In this document: in pieces, positions 26,131 through 34,818 of the stretch | Numbering within the stretch: position 1 is the first letter of the stretch | How the letters are laid out: each line of letters opens with the position of its first letter | NCBI GenBank assembly: GCA_030447245.1 | Contig: JAUJPG010000014.1 | Coordinates: 1 to 62,009, forward strand | DNA from: Chloroflexota bacterium | GTDB lineage: Bacteria > Chloroflexota > UBA6077 > JACCZL01 | Direction: 5' to 3' | Length of the DNA: 62,009 nucleotides | The notes under the pieces: generated by a model | What the model saw: only the letters and a program-made list of their open reading frames with translations | Told to the model about the DNA's origin: nothing | The model's database searches: none | Program-made: the position numbers and the translations under genes

Positions 26131-26176
26131 CACAACATCTTGACGCGCGGGGCCGGGCTGCCTACCATATGTTGTG
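26131..26176 (+). promoter_or_regulatory. Promoter of the guaB3-guaA operon bracketed by an inverted repeat
   Basis: TTGACG (26140-26145) and TACCAT (26163-26168) are separated by 17 bp, the best promoter match in the window. The inverted pair CACAACAT (26131-26138) and ATGTTGTG (26169-26176) flanks it with 30 bp between the arms. That is a natural place for a dimeric repressor to occlude both boxes. The regulator is unknown. Confidence 0.6.
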
Positions 26177-26180
26177 TGCG

Positions 26181-26390
26181 GTCGCTCCGAGCGCCGCGCG
26201 GGAGCGACGGATGGTGAGGGTGCCCTTCTGCGGGTCATAAAGCGCCAGCCTCTCAGGCACGGGGGTCGCCCGGCCGCCGTTCGGATCGGGAATCGCCCCG
26301 CGGGTTGCCGCGGGGCGATCGTCTATCCGCGCTGCCCACAAGCGCCCAGCCTGACCACACGGCCGTCTCCACAAGGGGACGGCCGTTCCT
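26181..26390 (+). promoter_or_regulatory. Structured 5' leader with terminator-like hairpin before guaB3
   Basis: Three perfect or near-perfect hairpins lie in a ~270-nt leader. GTCGCTCC/GGAGCGAC (26181-26208) comes first. ATCGCCCCGCG/CGCGGGGCGAT (26292-26319, 11 bp) is second. A 12-bp stem at 26359-26370/26375-26386 is third, with loop ACAA and the tail TTCCTTTAT, which is a good intrinsic terminator 55 nt before the ATG. Between the first two lies about 80 nt rich in conserved-looking words (GGGTCATAAAGCGCC, CCTCTCAGGCAC). The layout fits transcription attenuation or a riboswitch; I could not match it to a known class. Confidence 0.55.
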
Positions 26391-26445
26391 TTATGCGGCC
26401 CGGGCCGGCCCGAGCCCGGCCCCTCACGAGTATGCGGAGGTGGAG

Positions 26446-27630
26446 ATGACGGGGACAATCCTGGACGCCCGGCGTGCCGAGCCGGAGCGTGCTCGGGCCG
26501 GCGGGCGGCTCCGCCACGCCTACGGGTTCGACGACGTCGCGCTTGTGCCCGGTACGTCTGCTGTCGACCCGGCCGATGTGGACCTGTCCTGGACGCTCGG
26601 ACCACATCACCTCGCGCTGCCGATGCTCGCGTCGGCGATGGATGGCGTCGTAGATCCCGCGTTCGCGGCCGCCCTGGGCCGCCTCGGCGGGCTGGCCGTC
26701 CTCAACCTGGAGGGTCTTCAGGCCCGCTACGAGCGGCCCGAGGAGCCGCTGGGCCGGATCAACGAGGCACCCGCCGACGCCGTGACCGCGCTGCTCCAGC
26801 AGCTGTACCAGGCGCCGATCCGCGACGATCTGGTGGCCAGGCGAGTGGCGGAGGTCAAGGCGGCCGGCGTGCTGATCGCCGTCTCGGCAACTCCGGCCCT
26901 GGCCGAGCGGATTGGCCCGATCGCGGCCGAGGCCGGCGCCGACGTGTTCGTCGTTCAGTCGACCGTCACGACCGCGCGTTTTCGGACCTCATCCTCGGGG
27001 TCGCATCTTGATTTCAATCGATTCTGCGCCGAGCTCCCGCTGCCGGTCGTGGTCGGCAACTGCGTGTCGTTCTCGGCTGCCCTGGAGTTGATGCAGACCG
27101 GGATCGCCGGGCTGCTCGTCGGCGTCGGGCCGGGCGCGGCCTGCACGAGCCGCGAGGTGCTCGGCATCGGCGTGCCCCAGGTGACCGCCACGATGGATTG
27201 CTCCGAGGCCCGCGACCTGTACCATCGCGAAACTGGCCGTTACGTCCCGATCATCACCGATGGCGGGATGCGGACCGGTGGCGACGTGTGCAAGGCGATC
27301 GCCAGCGGTGCCGACGCGGTGATGCTCGGCTCGCCGTTCGCCCAGACAGCGGAGGCGCCCGGCAAGGGCCACCACTGGGGGATGGCCACGCCGCACGGCG
27401 CGTTACCACGCGGGATCAGGATTCGGGTCGGCGTGCGCGGCAGTCTCGAGCAGGTCCTGTTCGGCCCGACCTCGCGCACCGACGGGACCCACAACCTGAT
27501 CGGCGCGCTTCGGACGTGTATGGGCGTGTGTGGCGCGATGACCATCGCGGAGATGCACGAGGCGGAAATGGTGATCGCGCCGTCGATCAAGACCGAAGGC
27601 AAGCTGTGGCAGCTCGCGGGGACGACGTGA
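26446..27630 (+). CDS. guaB3: GuaB3-type IMP dehydrogenase/GMP reductase family protein
   Basis: The protein has 394 residues. It lacks the CBS pair of true GuaB. The TIM-barrel features are [20 protein letters not shown] near residue 33, [14 protein letters not shown] near 60, and the Cys loop [20 protein letters not shown] near 235 with the catalytic Cys. [20 protein letters not shown] near 270 binds the phosphate, and [19 protein letters not shown] is near 360. This is the GuaB3 class (TIGR01304-like) found beside GuaB in actinobacteria and others. A cyanobacterial GuaB3 has been reported to act as GMP reductase, so the reaction here could be GMP to IMP rather than IMP to XMP. GGAGGTGGAG precedes ATG 26446. 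It overlaps guaA by 4 bp. Confidence 0.88.
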   Translation: MTGTILDARRAEPERARAGGRLRHAYGFDDVALVPGTSAVDPADVDLSWTLGPHHLALPMLASAMDGVVDPAFAAALGRLGGLAVLNLEGLQARYERPEEPLGRINEAPADAVTALLQQLYQAPIRDDLVARRVAEVKAAGVLIAVSATPALAERIGPIAAEAGADVFVVQSTVTTARFRTSSSGSHLDFNRFCAELPLPVVVGNCVSFSAALELMQTGIAGLLVGVGPGAACTSREVLGIGVPQVTATMDCSEARDLYHRETGRYVPIITDGGMRTGGDVCKAIASGADAVMLGSPFAQTAEAPGKGHHWGMATPHGALPRGIRIRVGVRGSLEQVLFGPTSRTDGTHNLIGALRTCMGVCGAMTIAEMHEAEMVIAPSIKTEGKLWQLAGTT

Positions 27631-29417
27631 CCCGGGAGCATCGTCACGAGCCGCGGACAGTCGAGGCAGCGGCCGCCGGGCCTGAGTCGAGCGACGGCGA
27701 GGCGCCAGGCGCGGCTGACTCGCACCGCGTGGCGGTCTCCGGCGACGTCGAGGTTGGAACGTACCTGGAGATCGCCGAGGCCGCAGCTCAGCGGGGGACG
27801 CCGCCGGCCGGCACCGCGAGCGCTCGTGCAGTGCAGAGTGGCACCGGGCCCAATGGCGCAGCGCTGCGACCCGCCGTAGCGCGTGAGGCGGTGGCGATCC
27901 TCGATTTCGGCTCACAGTACAGCCAGTTGATCGCTCGGAGGGTGCGCGAGTCGCACGTCTATTGTGAGCTCCTGCCGCACGACGTCAATCCCGAGCGTGT
28001 GCGCGCCCTCAATCCGCTCGGGTTCATCCTCAGCGGCGGTCCGGCCAGTGTCTACGAGCCGAATGCGCCCCAGATTCCCGCGTTCGTCCTCGAAAGTGGC
28101 CTGCCGATTCTGGGCATCTGCTACGGCATGCAGCTCCTGGCACACCAGCTCGGCGGCGAAGTCGCGCCGAGCGCCAAGCGTGAGTACGGACAGGCCACGC
28201 TGCGCCTCGCCGCGGCCCCGTCCGGCCTCTGGGCTGACCTGCCGGAGAGCTGTCCGGTGTGGATGAGCCACGGCGACACGATCACCAGCCTGCCCCACGG
28301 GTTTCGGGTCGTCGCGACCAGCGACAACTCGCCGGTCGCCGCGATGATGGACCAGCTCGGGCGCGTCGGCATCCAGTTCCACCCCGAGGTGGCGCATACA
28401 CCGCTCGGTCGGAACATCATCGACAACTTCCTCAAGAAGGTGTGCGGGGCCGCGGGCACCTGGACGGCCGGCTCGTACGTTGAGCAGGCGATCGACGACA
28501 TTCGGCGGACAGTCGGCACCGGCCACGTGATCTGCGCGCTCTCTGGCGGTGTGGACTCGGCAGTTGCCGCGACGCTCATCCACCGCGCAGTGGGAGAACA
28601 GCTCACCTGCATCTTCGTGGACAACGGGCTGATGCGGCGGGAGGAGCCCGAGCGAACGGTCGCGACCTTCCAGAAACACCTCAAGATGAACCTGCGAACG
28701 GTCGACGCGGCCGACCGCTTCCTCGGTCGGCTCAACGGTGTGAGCGACCCTGAGGAGAAGCGGCAAATCGTGGGCGACGAGTTCATCCGTGTCTTCACCC
28801 ACGAAGCGGGCCAGCTCGGCCAGGTCGACTTCCTGGCCCAGGGCACGCTCTACCCCGACGTGATCGAGAGCACCGCGCCCGAGACGAAGGCCGCCGCGCG
28901 GATCAAGACGCACCACAACGTCGGCGGGCTGCCGAAAGACCTGCCGTTCAGGCTGGTGGAGCCGCTCCGCTACCTCTTCAAGGACGAAGTCCGTGAGGTC
29001 GGCCTGGCACTCGGGCTACCCGAGGAGATGGTCTGGCGCCAGCCATTCCCAGGGCCCGGGTTGTCGATCCGCGTCCTGGGCGATGTGACGGCGGAGCGGC
29101 TGGAGATCGTGCGTGGCGCCGACTGGGTGGTCATGGACGAGATCAAGGCTGCCGGCCTGTACCGCCAGGTCTGGCAAAGCTTCGCCGTCCTGACGCCCTT
29201 GCGGACGGTCGGGGTCATGGGCGACTTCCGCACCTACGGCCACATGGTCGCGGTCAGGATCGTGTCGTCCAGTGACGGCATGACCGCCGACTGGGCGCGC
29301 GTGCCCTACGACCTGCTGGCCCGTATCTCGAACCGCATCGTCAACGAGGTGCCGGGCGTCAACCGCGTCACCTTCGACATCACGTCCAAGCCTCCGGGCA
29401 CCATCGAGTGGGAGTAG
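27627..29417 (+). CDS. guaA: GMP synthase (glutamine-hydrolysing)
   Basis: Makes GMP from XMP, ATP and glutamine. The glutamine amidotransferase half has [16 protein letters not shown], the nucleophile in [16 protein letters not shown], and QFHPEVAHT with the His-Glu of the triad. The ATP-pyrophosphatase half has [16 protein letters not shown] (P-loop), [13 protein letters not shown] and [14 protein letters not shown]. The dimer domain ends [11 protein letters not shown] 27627 overlaps the guaB3 stop (GTGA) and gives 596 residues, about 85 more than usual. The extra N-terminus is Ala/Gly/Glu-rich and unlike known GuaA. GTG 27891 would give the normal ~508 residues, so the true start is uncertain. 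Confidence 0.93.
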   Translation: MTREHRHEPRTVEAAAAGPESSDGEAPGAADSHRVAVSGDVEVGTYLEIAEAAAQRGTPPAGTASARAVQSGTGPNGAALRPAVAREAVAILDFGSQYSQLIARRVRESHVYCELLPHDVNPERVRALNPLGFILSGGPASVYEPNAPQIPAFVLESGLPILGICYGMQLLAHQLGGEVAPSAKREYGQATLRLAAAPSGLWADLPESCPVWMSHGDTITSLPHGFRVVATSDNSPVAAMMDQLGRVGIQFHPEVAHTPLGRNIIDNFLKKVCGAAGTWTAGSYVEQAIDDIRRTVGTGHVICALSGGVDSAVAATLIHRAVGEQLTCIFVDNGLMRREEPERTVATFQKHLKMNLRTVDAADRFLGRLNGVSDPEEKRQIVGDEFIRVFTHEAGQLGQVDFLAQGTLYPDVIESTAPETKAAARIKTHHNVGGLPKDLPFRLVEPLRYLFKDEVREVGLALGLPEEMVWRQPFPGPGLSIRVLGDVTAERLEIVRGADWVVMDEIKAAGLYRQVWQSFAVLTPLRTVGVMGDFRTYGHMVAVRIVSSSDGMTADWARVPYDLLARISNRIVNEVPGVNRVTFDITSKPPGTIEWE

Positions 29418-29569
29418 CGCGGCCTCGCCGGTGATTGTGTTGGAAGCTCGCGCGGGGTGTCGGTGGCGCGGCCGCGATGGATCACCATCCACTGCGGGGA
29501 CTGAGCGCGCGCTTGCAATGCTGAAGTCGGTCCGGTCAGGGACAGCTACCTGAAGCCTGGAGTGCACCG

Positions 29570-30865
29570 GTGATCAACGTCCTGGTGGTCGGCGGTGGCG
29601 CTCGCGAGCATGCGCTGTCCTGGGCGCTTGCTCGGAGCGACCGCCTCGGCGAGCTATTCTGCGCGCCCGGCAATGCCGGGACCGCCGGCCTGGCGACGAA
29701 CCTGCCGATCGCGGCGGACGCTGTTGACGAGCTCGTCAATGTCGCCGCCGAGCGAGCCATCGGGCTCGTTGTCGTCGGGCCTGAGGCGCCCCTCGCCGAA
29801 GGGCTGGTCGATCGGCTCGCGGCGCGGGGCATCCGCGCATTCGGGCCAACCGCCGGAGCGGCTCGCATTGAGGCCAGCAAAGCCTGGGCCAAGGGGTTGT
29901 TGCAAGCGCGGGGCGTCGCCACCGCGCGGGCCGAGCTCGCCGGAACCCTGGCCGAGGCCCGCTCCCATCTCGACCGATTCAGCTACCCTGTCGTGCTCAA
30001 GGCGGATGGACTCGCCGGGGGCAAGGGCGTGACGATCGTCCGAACGCGCGCCGAAGCGGACGCCCAGCTTGACAACCTGTTCGTAGCGCGCACCCTGGGC
30101 GGGGCGGCCGATTGCGTGCTGATCGAGGAGTTCCTGTCCGGCCGCGAGCTCTCGGTGCTCGCCTTCTCTGATGGGGAGCGCCTGGCCCTCCTGCCGCCGG
30201 CGCGCGACTACAAGAGCCTGGGCGACGGCGATCGCGGGCCAAACACCGGTGGGATGGGTGGCTATAGTGCGCCCGAGCTGGCGTCGCCGGAGCTGTTGGC
30301 CCAGGTGCAGACCGACATCATGGCGCCGGTGGTCGCGGCAATGGCGGCCGCCGGGCATCCCTTCGTCGGCGTGCTGTACGCCGGGCTGATGCTCACGCCT
30401 GACGGCCCCAGGGTGCTCGAATTCAACTGCCGCTTCGGGGACCCTGAGGCTCAAGTCCTGCTCCCGCTGCTCGACGGGGATCTACTCGCCGGGCTGGAAG
30501 CTGTGGCCGATCGCCGGCTCGAGCCGCGGGCGCTCCACTGGCGATCCGAGCGGACGTGCGGTGTCGTGCTCGCCTCGGGCGGCTACCCTGGTCCGTTCAC
30601 CACCGGTCACCCGATCGCTGGGCTCGCCGAGGCAGCGGCCGACGCGCTGGTGTTTCACGGCGGGACAGCGCGGCAAGGGGATGGGACAGTCGTCACTGCC
30701 GGCGGTCGCGTGGTCACCGTCGTCGGCCGCGGCGCGGACCTGGTGACAGCTCGATCACGGGCCTACGCTGGAGCGCGGAAGGTCCAGTTCGATGGCCGGC
30801 ACTTCCGCACTGATCTGGCCGCGGACGCGAGCGCACACGCTGACCCATCGGCGAGGCCGGCATGA
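29570..30865 (+). CDS. purD: Phosphoribosylamine-glycine ligase
   Basis: The protein has 431 residues with the ATP-grasp fold. It joins glycine to phosphoribosylamine, the second step of purine synthesis. N-terminal NVLVVGGGAREHALSWALAR contains the GGGGREHA-type motif. KADGLAGGKGVTIVRTRAEA near residue 145 binds ATP, and EFLSGRELSVLAFSDGE is near 187. GPNTGGMGGYSAPE near 223 is a PurD signature. VLEFNCRFGDPEAQVLLPLL near 285 carries the metal-binding Glu and Asn. The C-terminal barrel domain is complete. The start is GTG 29570. A 152-bp gap separates it from guaA with no evident gene, so it may have its own promoter. Its stop overlaps the purB start (ATGA). Confidence 0.95.
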   Translation: MINVLVVGGGAREHALSWALARSDRLGELFCAPGNAGTAGLATNLPIAADAVDELVNVAAERAIGLVVVGPEAPLAEGLVDRLAARGIRAFGPTAGAARIEASKAWAKGLLQARGVATARAELAGTLAEARSHLDRFSYPVVLKADGLAGGKGVTIVRTRAEADAQLDNLFVARTLGGAADCVLIEEFLSGRELSVLAFSDGERLALLPPARDYKSLGDGDRGPNTGGMGGYSAPELASPELLAQVQTDIMAPVVAAMAAAGHPFVGVLYAGLMLTPDGPRVLEFNCRFGDPEAQVLLPLLDGDLLAGLEAVADRRLEPRALHWRSERTCGVVLASGGYPGPFTTGHPIAGLAEAAADALVFHGGTARQGDGTVVTAGGRVVTVVGRGADLVTARSRAYAGARKVQFDGRHFRTDLAADASAHADPSARPA

Positions 30866-32157
30866 TCCCCCGCTACTCCCACCCGGAAATGATCCGGATC
30901 TGGTCGGACGAGCACAAGTACGAAACCTGGCGGCGCGTCGAGGTTGCTGTCTCGGAGGCGTGGAACGAGCTCGGGGTGGTGCCCGATGAGGCGCTGGACC
31001 AGATCCGGGCGGCAACCTTCAGCCTGGATCGGATTGACGAAGTATTCGCCGAGACGCGCCACGACGTGATTGCCTTCGTTCGCAGCATGGCGGAGACGGC
31101 CGGCACGGGCGGCCGATGGATCCACTACGGCCTGACCTCGTCCGATGTCTGGGACACGGCCACGTCGCTCCAGCTCTGTGAGGCGGCCGACCTGCTCCAC
31201 GCCGACCTCGACCGGCTCGAAGCGGCAGTCAGCACCCTGGCGGTCCGACACAAGCAGACGCCGTGCATCGGCCGCTCGCACGGCATCCACGCCGAGCCGA
31301 CGACGTTTGGCCACAAGCTGGCCGTCTGGGTGGCGATGTTGCGCCGCAACCGCGAGCGGCTGGCCGCGGCCCGCCGTGAGGTGGCCGTCGGCAAGATTTC
31401 TGGCGCGGTTGGGACCCATGCGAACGTACCCGGCCGCGTCGAGGACTTGGTCTGCACGCGGCTCGGTCTCGAGGCCGCGCCTGCCTCGACCCAGATCCTG
31501 CAGCGGGATCGCCACGCCGCGTTCCTCACTGCGCTGGCGGTGATCGCCGCGACGCTGGAGCTCATGGCGACCGAGCTGCGGTCGCTGCAGCGGACCGAGA
31601 TCGGCGAAGTGGCCGAGCCGTTCTCGGCCGGTCAGCAGGGCTCATCGTCGATGCCCCACAAGCGGAACCCGGAGCTGTCAGAGCGCATCTGCGGGTTGGC
31701 CCGCGTCGTCCGCGCCGCCGCGCTGCCGGGCCTGGAAGACGTTGCGCTCTGGCACGAGCGCGACATAAGTCACTCGTCCGCCGAGCGGATAATCCTGCCA
31801 GACGCCTGTCTGGCCCTGGATTACATGCTTCGGCTGTTCGCCGACGTCGTCGAGGGATTGAACGTCTTTCCGGCTCGGATGCAGGCGAACATCGGGCTGA
31901 CCCGTGGACTGATCTTCTCCGAGCGCGTCTTGCTGGCCCTTGTCGAGAAGGGCCTTGCCCGCAATGACGCCTACCTGCTGGTCCAGCGCCAGGCGAAGCG
32001 GGTCTGGGCCGGCGAGGGCGACCTCCACACGCTGCTCGCCGACGAGCCGGCCGTGCGTGAGCTGCTGTCGCCAGAAGAGCTGGCCGAGTGCTTCGAGCTC
32101 GGTTATCACCTGCGCGGCATCGACGTGGCGTTCGAGCGGCTCGGCCTGCACCGGTGA
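30862..32157 (+). CDS. purB: Adenylosuccinate lyase
   Basis: The protein has 431 residues, of the fumarase/aspartase superfamily. It cleaves SAICAR to AICAR and adenylosuccinate to AMP, releasing fumarate both times. It opens MIPRYSHPEMIRIWSDEHKY, as PurB does. Key stretches are GLTSSDVWDTATSLQL near residue 92, CIGRSHGIHAEPTTFGHKLA near 135 (catalytic His) and the signature loop GQQGSSSMPHKRNPELSERI near 257, with the catalytic Ser. SHSSAERIILPDACLALDYM follows near 295. ATG 30862 overlaps the purD stop by 4 bp, and its own stop overlaps the GTG of purC. Confidence 0.95.
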   Translation: MIPRYSHPEMIRIWSDEHKYETWRRVEVAVSEAWNELGVVPDEALDQIRAATFSLDRIDEVFAETRHDVIAFVRSMAETAGTGGRWIHYGLTSSDVWDTATSLQLCEAADLLHADLDRLEAAVSTLAVRHKQTPCIGRSHGIHAEPTTFGHKLAVWVAMLRRNRERLAAARREVAVGKISGAVGTHANVPGRVEDLVCTRLGLEAAPASTQILQRDRHAAFLTALAVIAATLELMATELRSLQRTEIGEVAEPFSAGQQGSSSMPHKRNPELSERICGLARVVRAAALPGLEDVALWHERDISHSSAERIILPDACLALDYMLRLFADVVEGLNVFPARMQANIGLTRGLIFSERVLLALVEKGLARNDAYLLVQRQAKRVWAGEGDLHTLLADEPAVRELLSPEELAECFELGYHLRGIDVAFERLGLHR

Positions 32158-33080
32158 TCGCGCACCCCTTCCTCCTTGGGCGTGGCGCGCCGCCGCCCGG
32201 GTTGGCGTCGGTCGCGCTGCCCGGCGTGCCGTTGTACGCGCGTGGCAAGATCCGCGAGATGTACGATCTGGGCCACCATCTATTGATGGTGGCAACCGAT
32301 CGCGTTTCGGCCTTCGACGTCGTCCTGGACCTGCCGGTGCCCGGCAAGGGAATGGTGCTCACGGCGCTGACGAGGTTCTGGTTCGAGAAGCTCGGCGCGA
32401 TCCAGCCCAACCACCTGGTCTCGGCTGACCCTGCCAGCTGGCCTGAAGTCGTCCAGCCCTTTGCCGACCTGCTTCGCGGGCGCGCGTTGCTGGTGCGACG
32501 CTGCCGCCGTATCAACGTCGAGTGCGTCGTCCGGGGCTACCTGGCGGGCGGTGGCTGGGCCGAGTACCAACGCCAGGGCACGCTGGCGGACGTGCCGCTA
32601 CCGTTCGGACTTCTCGAAGCCGAAAAGCTGCCCGAGCCGCGCTTCACGCCCTCGCTCAAGGCTGAGGTCGGCCAGCACGACGAGCCGATCTCGGTGGACG
32701 AGATGGAGCAGATGCTCGGCCTGGAGCTGGCCCGCGAGCTCGAGCGCCGCAGTCTCCGGCTGTACGAAGAGGCCGAGGCGCATGCCCGCGAGCGAGGAAT
32801 CATCCTCGCCGACACGAAATTCGAATTCGGTCTGCTCGGCGAGGAGATCGTCCAGATCGACGAGTGCCTCACCCCGGACTCCTCCCGGTTCTGGCTCGCC
32901 GACCGCTGGCAGCCTGGTGAGACGCCACCATCATTGGATAAGCAGCCGCTCCGCGACTATCTGGAGCAGACTGGGTGGGACAAACGGCCGCCGCCCCCGC
33001 CGGTGCCCGCCGACGTGCTGCTGGATACGAGCGCACGCTACGTCGAAGCGTTTCGCCGCCTGACCGGGCCGAAGCTGTGA
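32154..33080 (+). CDS. purC: SAICAR synthetase
   Basis: The protein has 308 residues, the longer eukaryote/actinobacteria-like type. It condenses CAIR with aspartate using ATP. Near residue 25 it has LYARGKIREMYDLGHHLLMV (the GKVRD-type loop). ATDRVSAFDVVLDLPVPGKG follows, then INVECVVRGYLAGGGWAEYQ and ILADTKFEFGLL near 228. IDECLTPDSSRFWLADRWQP, followed by LDKQPLRDYLEQTGW, completes the active site. GTG 32154 overlaps the purB stop (GTGA) and places the first conserved strand about 20 residues in. The stop overlaps the GTG of purS. Confidence 0.95.
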   Translation: MIAHPFLLGRGAPPPGLASVALPGVPLYARGKIREMYDLGHHLLMVATDRVSAFDVVLDLPVPGKGMVLTALTRFWFEKLGAIQPNHLVSADPASWPEVVQPFADLLRGRALLVRRCRRINVECVVRGYLAGGGWAEYQRQGTLADVPLPFGLLEAEKLPEPRFTPSLKAEVGQHDEPISVDEMEQMLGLELARELERRSLRLYEEAEAHARERGIILADTKFEFGLLGEEIVQIDECLTPDSSRFWLADRWQPGETPPSLDKQPLRDYLEQTGWDKRPPPPPVPADVLLDTSARYVEAFRRLTGPKL

Positions 33081-33361
33081 ACGTCTGGGTGGCGAAGATC
33101 CGCGTGACCCTGCGGCCAGTGGTGAACGACCCGGCCGGATTGAGCATCGCGGACGCGCTCCGGCAGCTCGGGTTCGGGAACGTCGCCGCGGTTCGCACCG
33201 GCAAGTACTTCGAGGTAGAGCTTCAGGCGGACGACCGCGCCCGCGCCGAGGAGCAGGCCGACCAGATGTGCCGGCGGCTGCTGGTCAACCCGGTCGTTGA
33301 AGACTACCGCTTCACGCTCGCACGCCGTTCGCAACGCGCCGCGCCACGATCGACGCGCTGA
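33077..33361 (+). CDS. purS: FGAM synthase subunit PurS
   Basis: The protein has 94 residues. PurS is the small bridging subunit of the PurL-PurQ-PurS complex that makes FGAM from FGAR. KIRVTLRPVVNDPAGLSIAD, with LRQLGFGNVAAVRTGKYFEV after it, is the family core. EEQADQMCRRLLVNPVVEDY ends it, followed by a basic tail. GTG 33077 overlaps the purC stop. Its presence fits the short PurL (about 740 residues) encoded on the other strand. Its last 50 bp overlap the convergent PHP gene. Confidence 0.92.
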   Translation: MNVWVAKIRVTLRPVVNDPAGLSIADALRQLGFGNVAAVRTGKYFEVELQADDRARAEEQADQMCRRLLVNPVVEDYRFTLARRSQRAAPRSTR

Positions 33362-34187
33362 GCCGATCGAACGCCGAGTAGGGCACGCCCTGGCTCCCGA
33401 TCCTCGGTCCGGCCGTTCGGTCTGGTCCGTGGCAGTCCGAGCCGCCGACCGCCAGCAGGCCCAGCGCTTCGGCGACGACGGCGTAGTGTCCGCGCTCGGC
33501 CGGGCCATGGACGACGTGCCAGACCTCGATGCCGTCGAGCCCAGCGTCCACCAGCGGCTCCAGCTCTCCAATCGTCAGCAGCGGACGGTCGCGATGGATC
33601 TTGACTGGATGGCCCAGGCTCGCGACCCCGCCAGCCCGGTGGATCAGCCGAATCGCTTCTCGGGCGGTGTAGGCGCGCGGCTCGGCGGCGGCTAACCGCA
33701 GCAACGGCAGTCCATCGGAGACCCGTCGCAGAACCCCGCGCTGGACCATCGCCAGCACCAATGCCGCCCCACCCGGATACCGTGATCGGTATCTTCCGAG
33801 GTCTGCCGCGGACAGCGGTTCGCCCACCGCCTCCAACGCGGCGAGCACCCGCTCGACGTGCTCGCCCATCAGGCTCCGCCCACGTTCCAGCGCTGCAGTG
33901 AGAGCCGGGTGGCCGGGGTCGATCCCGTGACCCAGGATGTGGACGGTCCGTCCGTCCCAGTCGGCAGTCAGCTCGACCCCGTCCAGGACCTTCACACCCG
34001 CTGCCGCGGCCATCTGGTGCCCTTCCCGAAGCCCCCCGAGCACGTCGTGATCCGTGATCGAGATCGCCGCCAGCCCGCGCGCCGCGGCCTCGGCGACCAC
34101 CTGCCCCGGCGACCAGCGCCCATCCGACCAGGTCGTGTGCAGGTGCAGGTCGACGTCCCGCTGCTCGGGCGAGGCGGAGCCCATCAC
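33312..34187 (-). CDS. PHP-domain phosphoesterase
   Basis: The protein has 291 residues. DVDLHLHTTWSDGRWSPGQV near residue 11 and AISITDHDVLGGLREG near 42 are PHP motifs I and II. ELTADWDGRTVHILGHGID is near 72. LIHRAGGVASLGHPVK near 180 and GGSDCHGPDR near 250 complete the metal-binding His/Asp/Glu set. The arrangement matches the TrpH/YciV-type branch, including RNase AM and 3',5'-nucleotide bisphosphate phosphatases; sequence alone does not decide. It is the last gene of the purQLFMN run and ends inside purS on the other strand. Start is GTG 34187 or ATG 34184. Confidence 0.85.
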   Translation of the reverse strand: MMGSASPEQRDVDLHLHTTWSDGRWSPGQVVAEAAARGLAAISITDHDVLGGLREGHQMAAAAGVKVLDGVELTADWDGRTVHILGHGIDPGHPALTAALERGRSLMGEHVERVLAALEAVGEPLSAADLGRYRSRYPGGAALVLAMVQRGVLRRVSDGLPLLRLAAAEPRAYTAREAIRLIHRAGGVASLGHPVKIHRDRPLLTIGELEPLVDAGLDGIEVWHVVHGPAERGHYAVVAEALGLLAVGGSDCHGPDRTAGPRIGSQGVPYSAFDRLSASIVARRVANGVRA

Positions 34188-34200
34188 CAGATTGTGCCAC

Positions 34201-34818
34201 TCACGGCGGTGCGATACGGACTCGGCGGCCGTCGAAGTGGAGCCGACCGTCGGCCCAGAGGCGGATCGCCTCCGGCAGCGCGATGTGCTCTTCGACGAGG
34301 ATGCGGGTCGCGAGACTCACTGGCGTGTCGGACTCGAAAACTGGGACGGGACGTTGAAGGACGATTGGGCCGCCGTCGACGTCGTCGGTCACGAAGTGAA
34401 CGGTGCAGCCGCTGATCTTGACGCCGTGATTCAGGGCATCGCGCTGGGCGTGGATCGTGCCGGCAAACGCCGGCAACAATGAAGGGTGGACATTCAGCAT
34501 CCTGCCTGCGTAGACCTGGACGAGCGCGGGCTCCAGGATCTCGTCCCAGCCGGCGCACACGACGAGATCGATCCCCGCTTCCCCGAGCGCGTCCAGGATC
34601 GCGGCGTGGCGCGCGGCGCGGCGCGGATAGGCGGCGCGGTCGATCACGCGCGTCGGGACGCCGCGTCCGCGGGCGTGGGCCAGACCCGCGGCTTCGGCCC
34701 GGTTCGAGACTACCAGCGCGACGTCGACCGGCAATTCGCCATGCTCCACGGCTTCCAGAATCGCGAGCAGGTTTGATCCCCGGCCGGAGATCAGCACGCC
34801 GAGGCGCGGGCGACTCAC
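34201..34818 (-). CDS. purN: Phosphoribosylglycinamide formyltransferase PurN
   Basis: The protein has 205 residues. It transfers formyl from 10-formyl-THF to [23 protein letters not shown] at the start binds the phosphoribosyl group. The folate-site residues lie in [20 protein letters not shown] near residue 103 (His of the HPSLLP loop) and [20 protein letters not shown] near 135, which carries the catalytic Asp. GTG 34818 overlaps the purM stop (GTGA), the clearest start choice because the frame upstream is purM antisense-like. The formate-dependent alternative PurT is not in this window. Confidence 0.94.
   Translation of the reverse strand: MSRPRLGVLISGRGSNLLAILEAVEHGELPVDVALVVSNRAEAAGLAHARGRGVPTRVIDRAAYPRRAARHAAILDALGEAGIDLVVCAGWDEILEPALVQVYAGRMLNVHPSLLPAFAGTIHAQRDALNHGVKISGCTVHFVTDDVDGGPIVLQRPVPVFESDTPVSLATRILVEEHIALPEAIRLWADGRLHFDGRRVRIAPP

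Noticed and set aside
26210..26275. Glycine, TPP or c-di-GMP riboswitch in the guaB3 leader
   Set aside because: CCTCTCAGGCA recalls the glycine aptamer and GGGTCATAAAGC recalls GEMM, but the partner motifs of each are absent. No known class was assigned.
26162..26605. Minus-strand frame ending LALYDPQKGTLTIRRSRAAL through the guaB3 leader
   Set aside because: The C-terminal words look protein-like, but the rest is Arg/Pro/His-rich, overlaps the promoter and the guaB3 start, and has no ribosome site. A structured RNA leader explains the region better.
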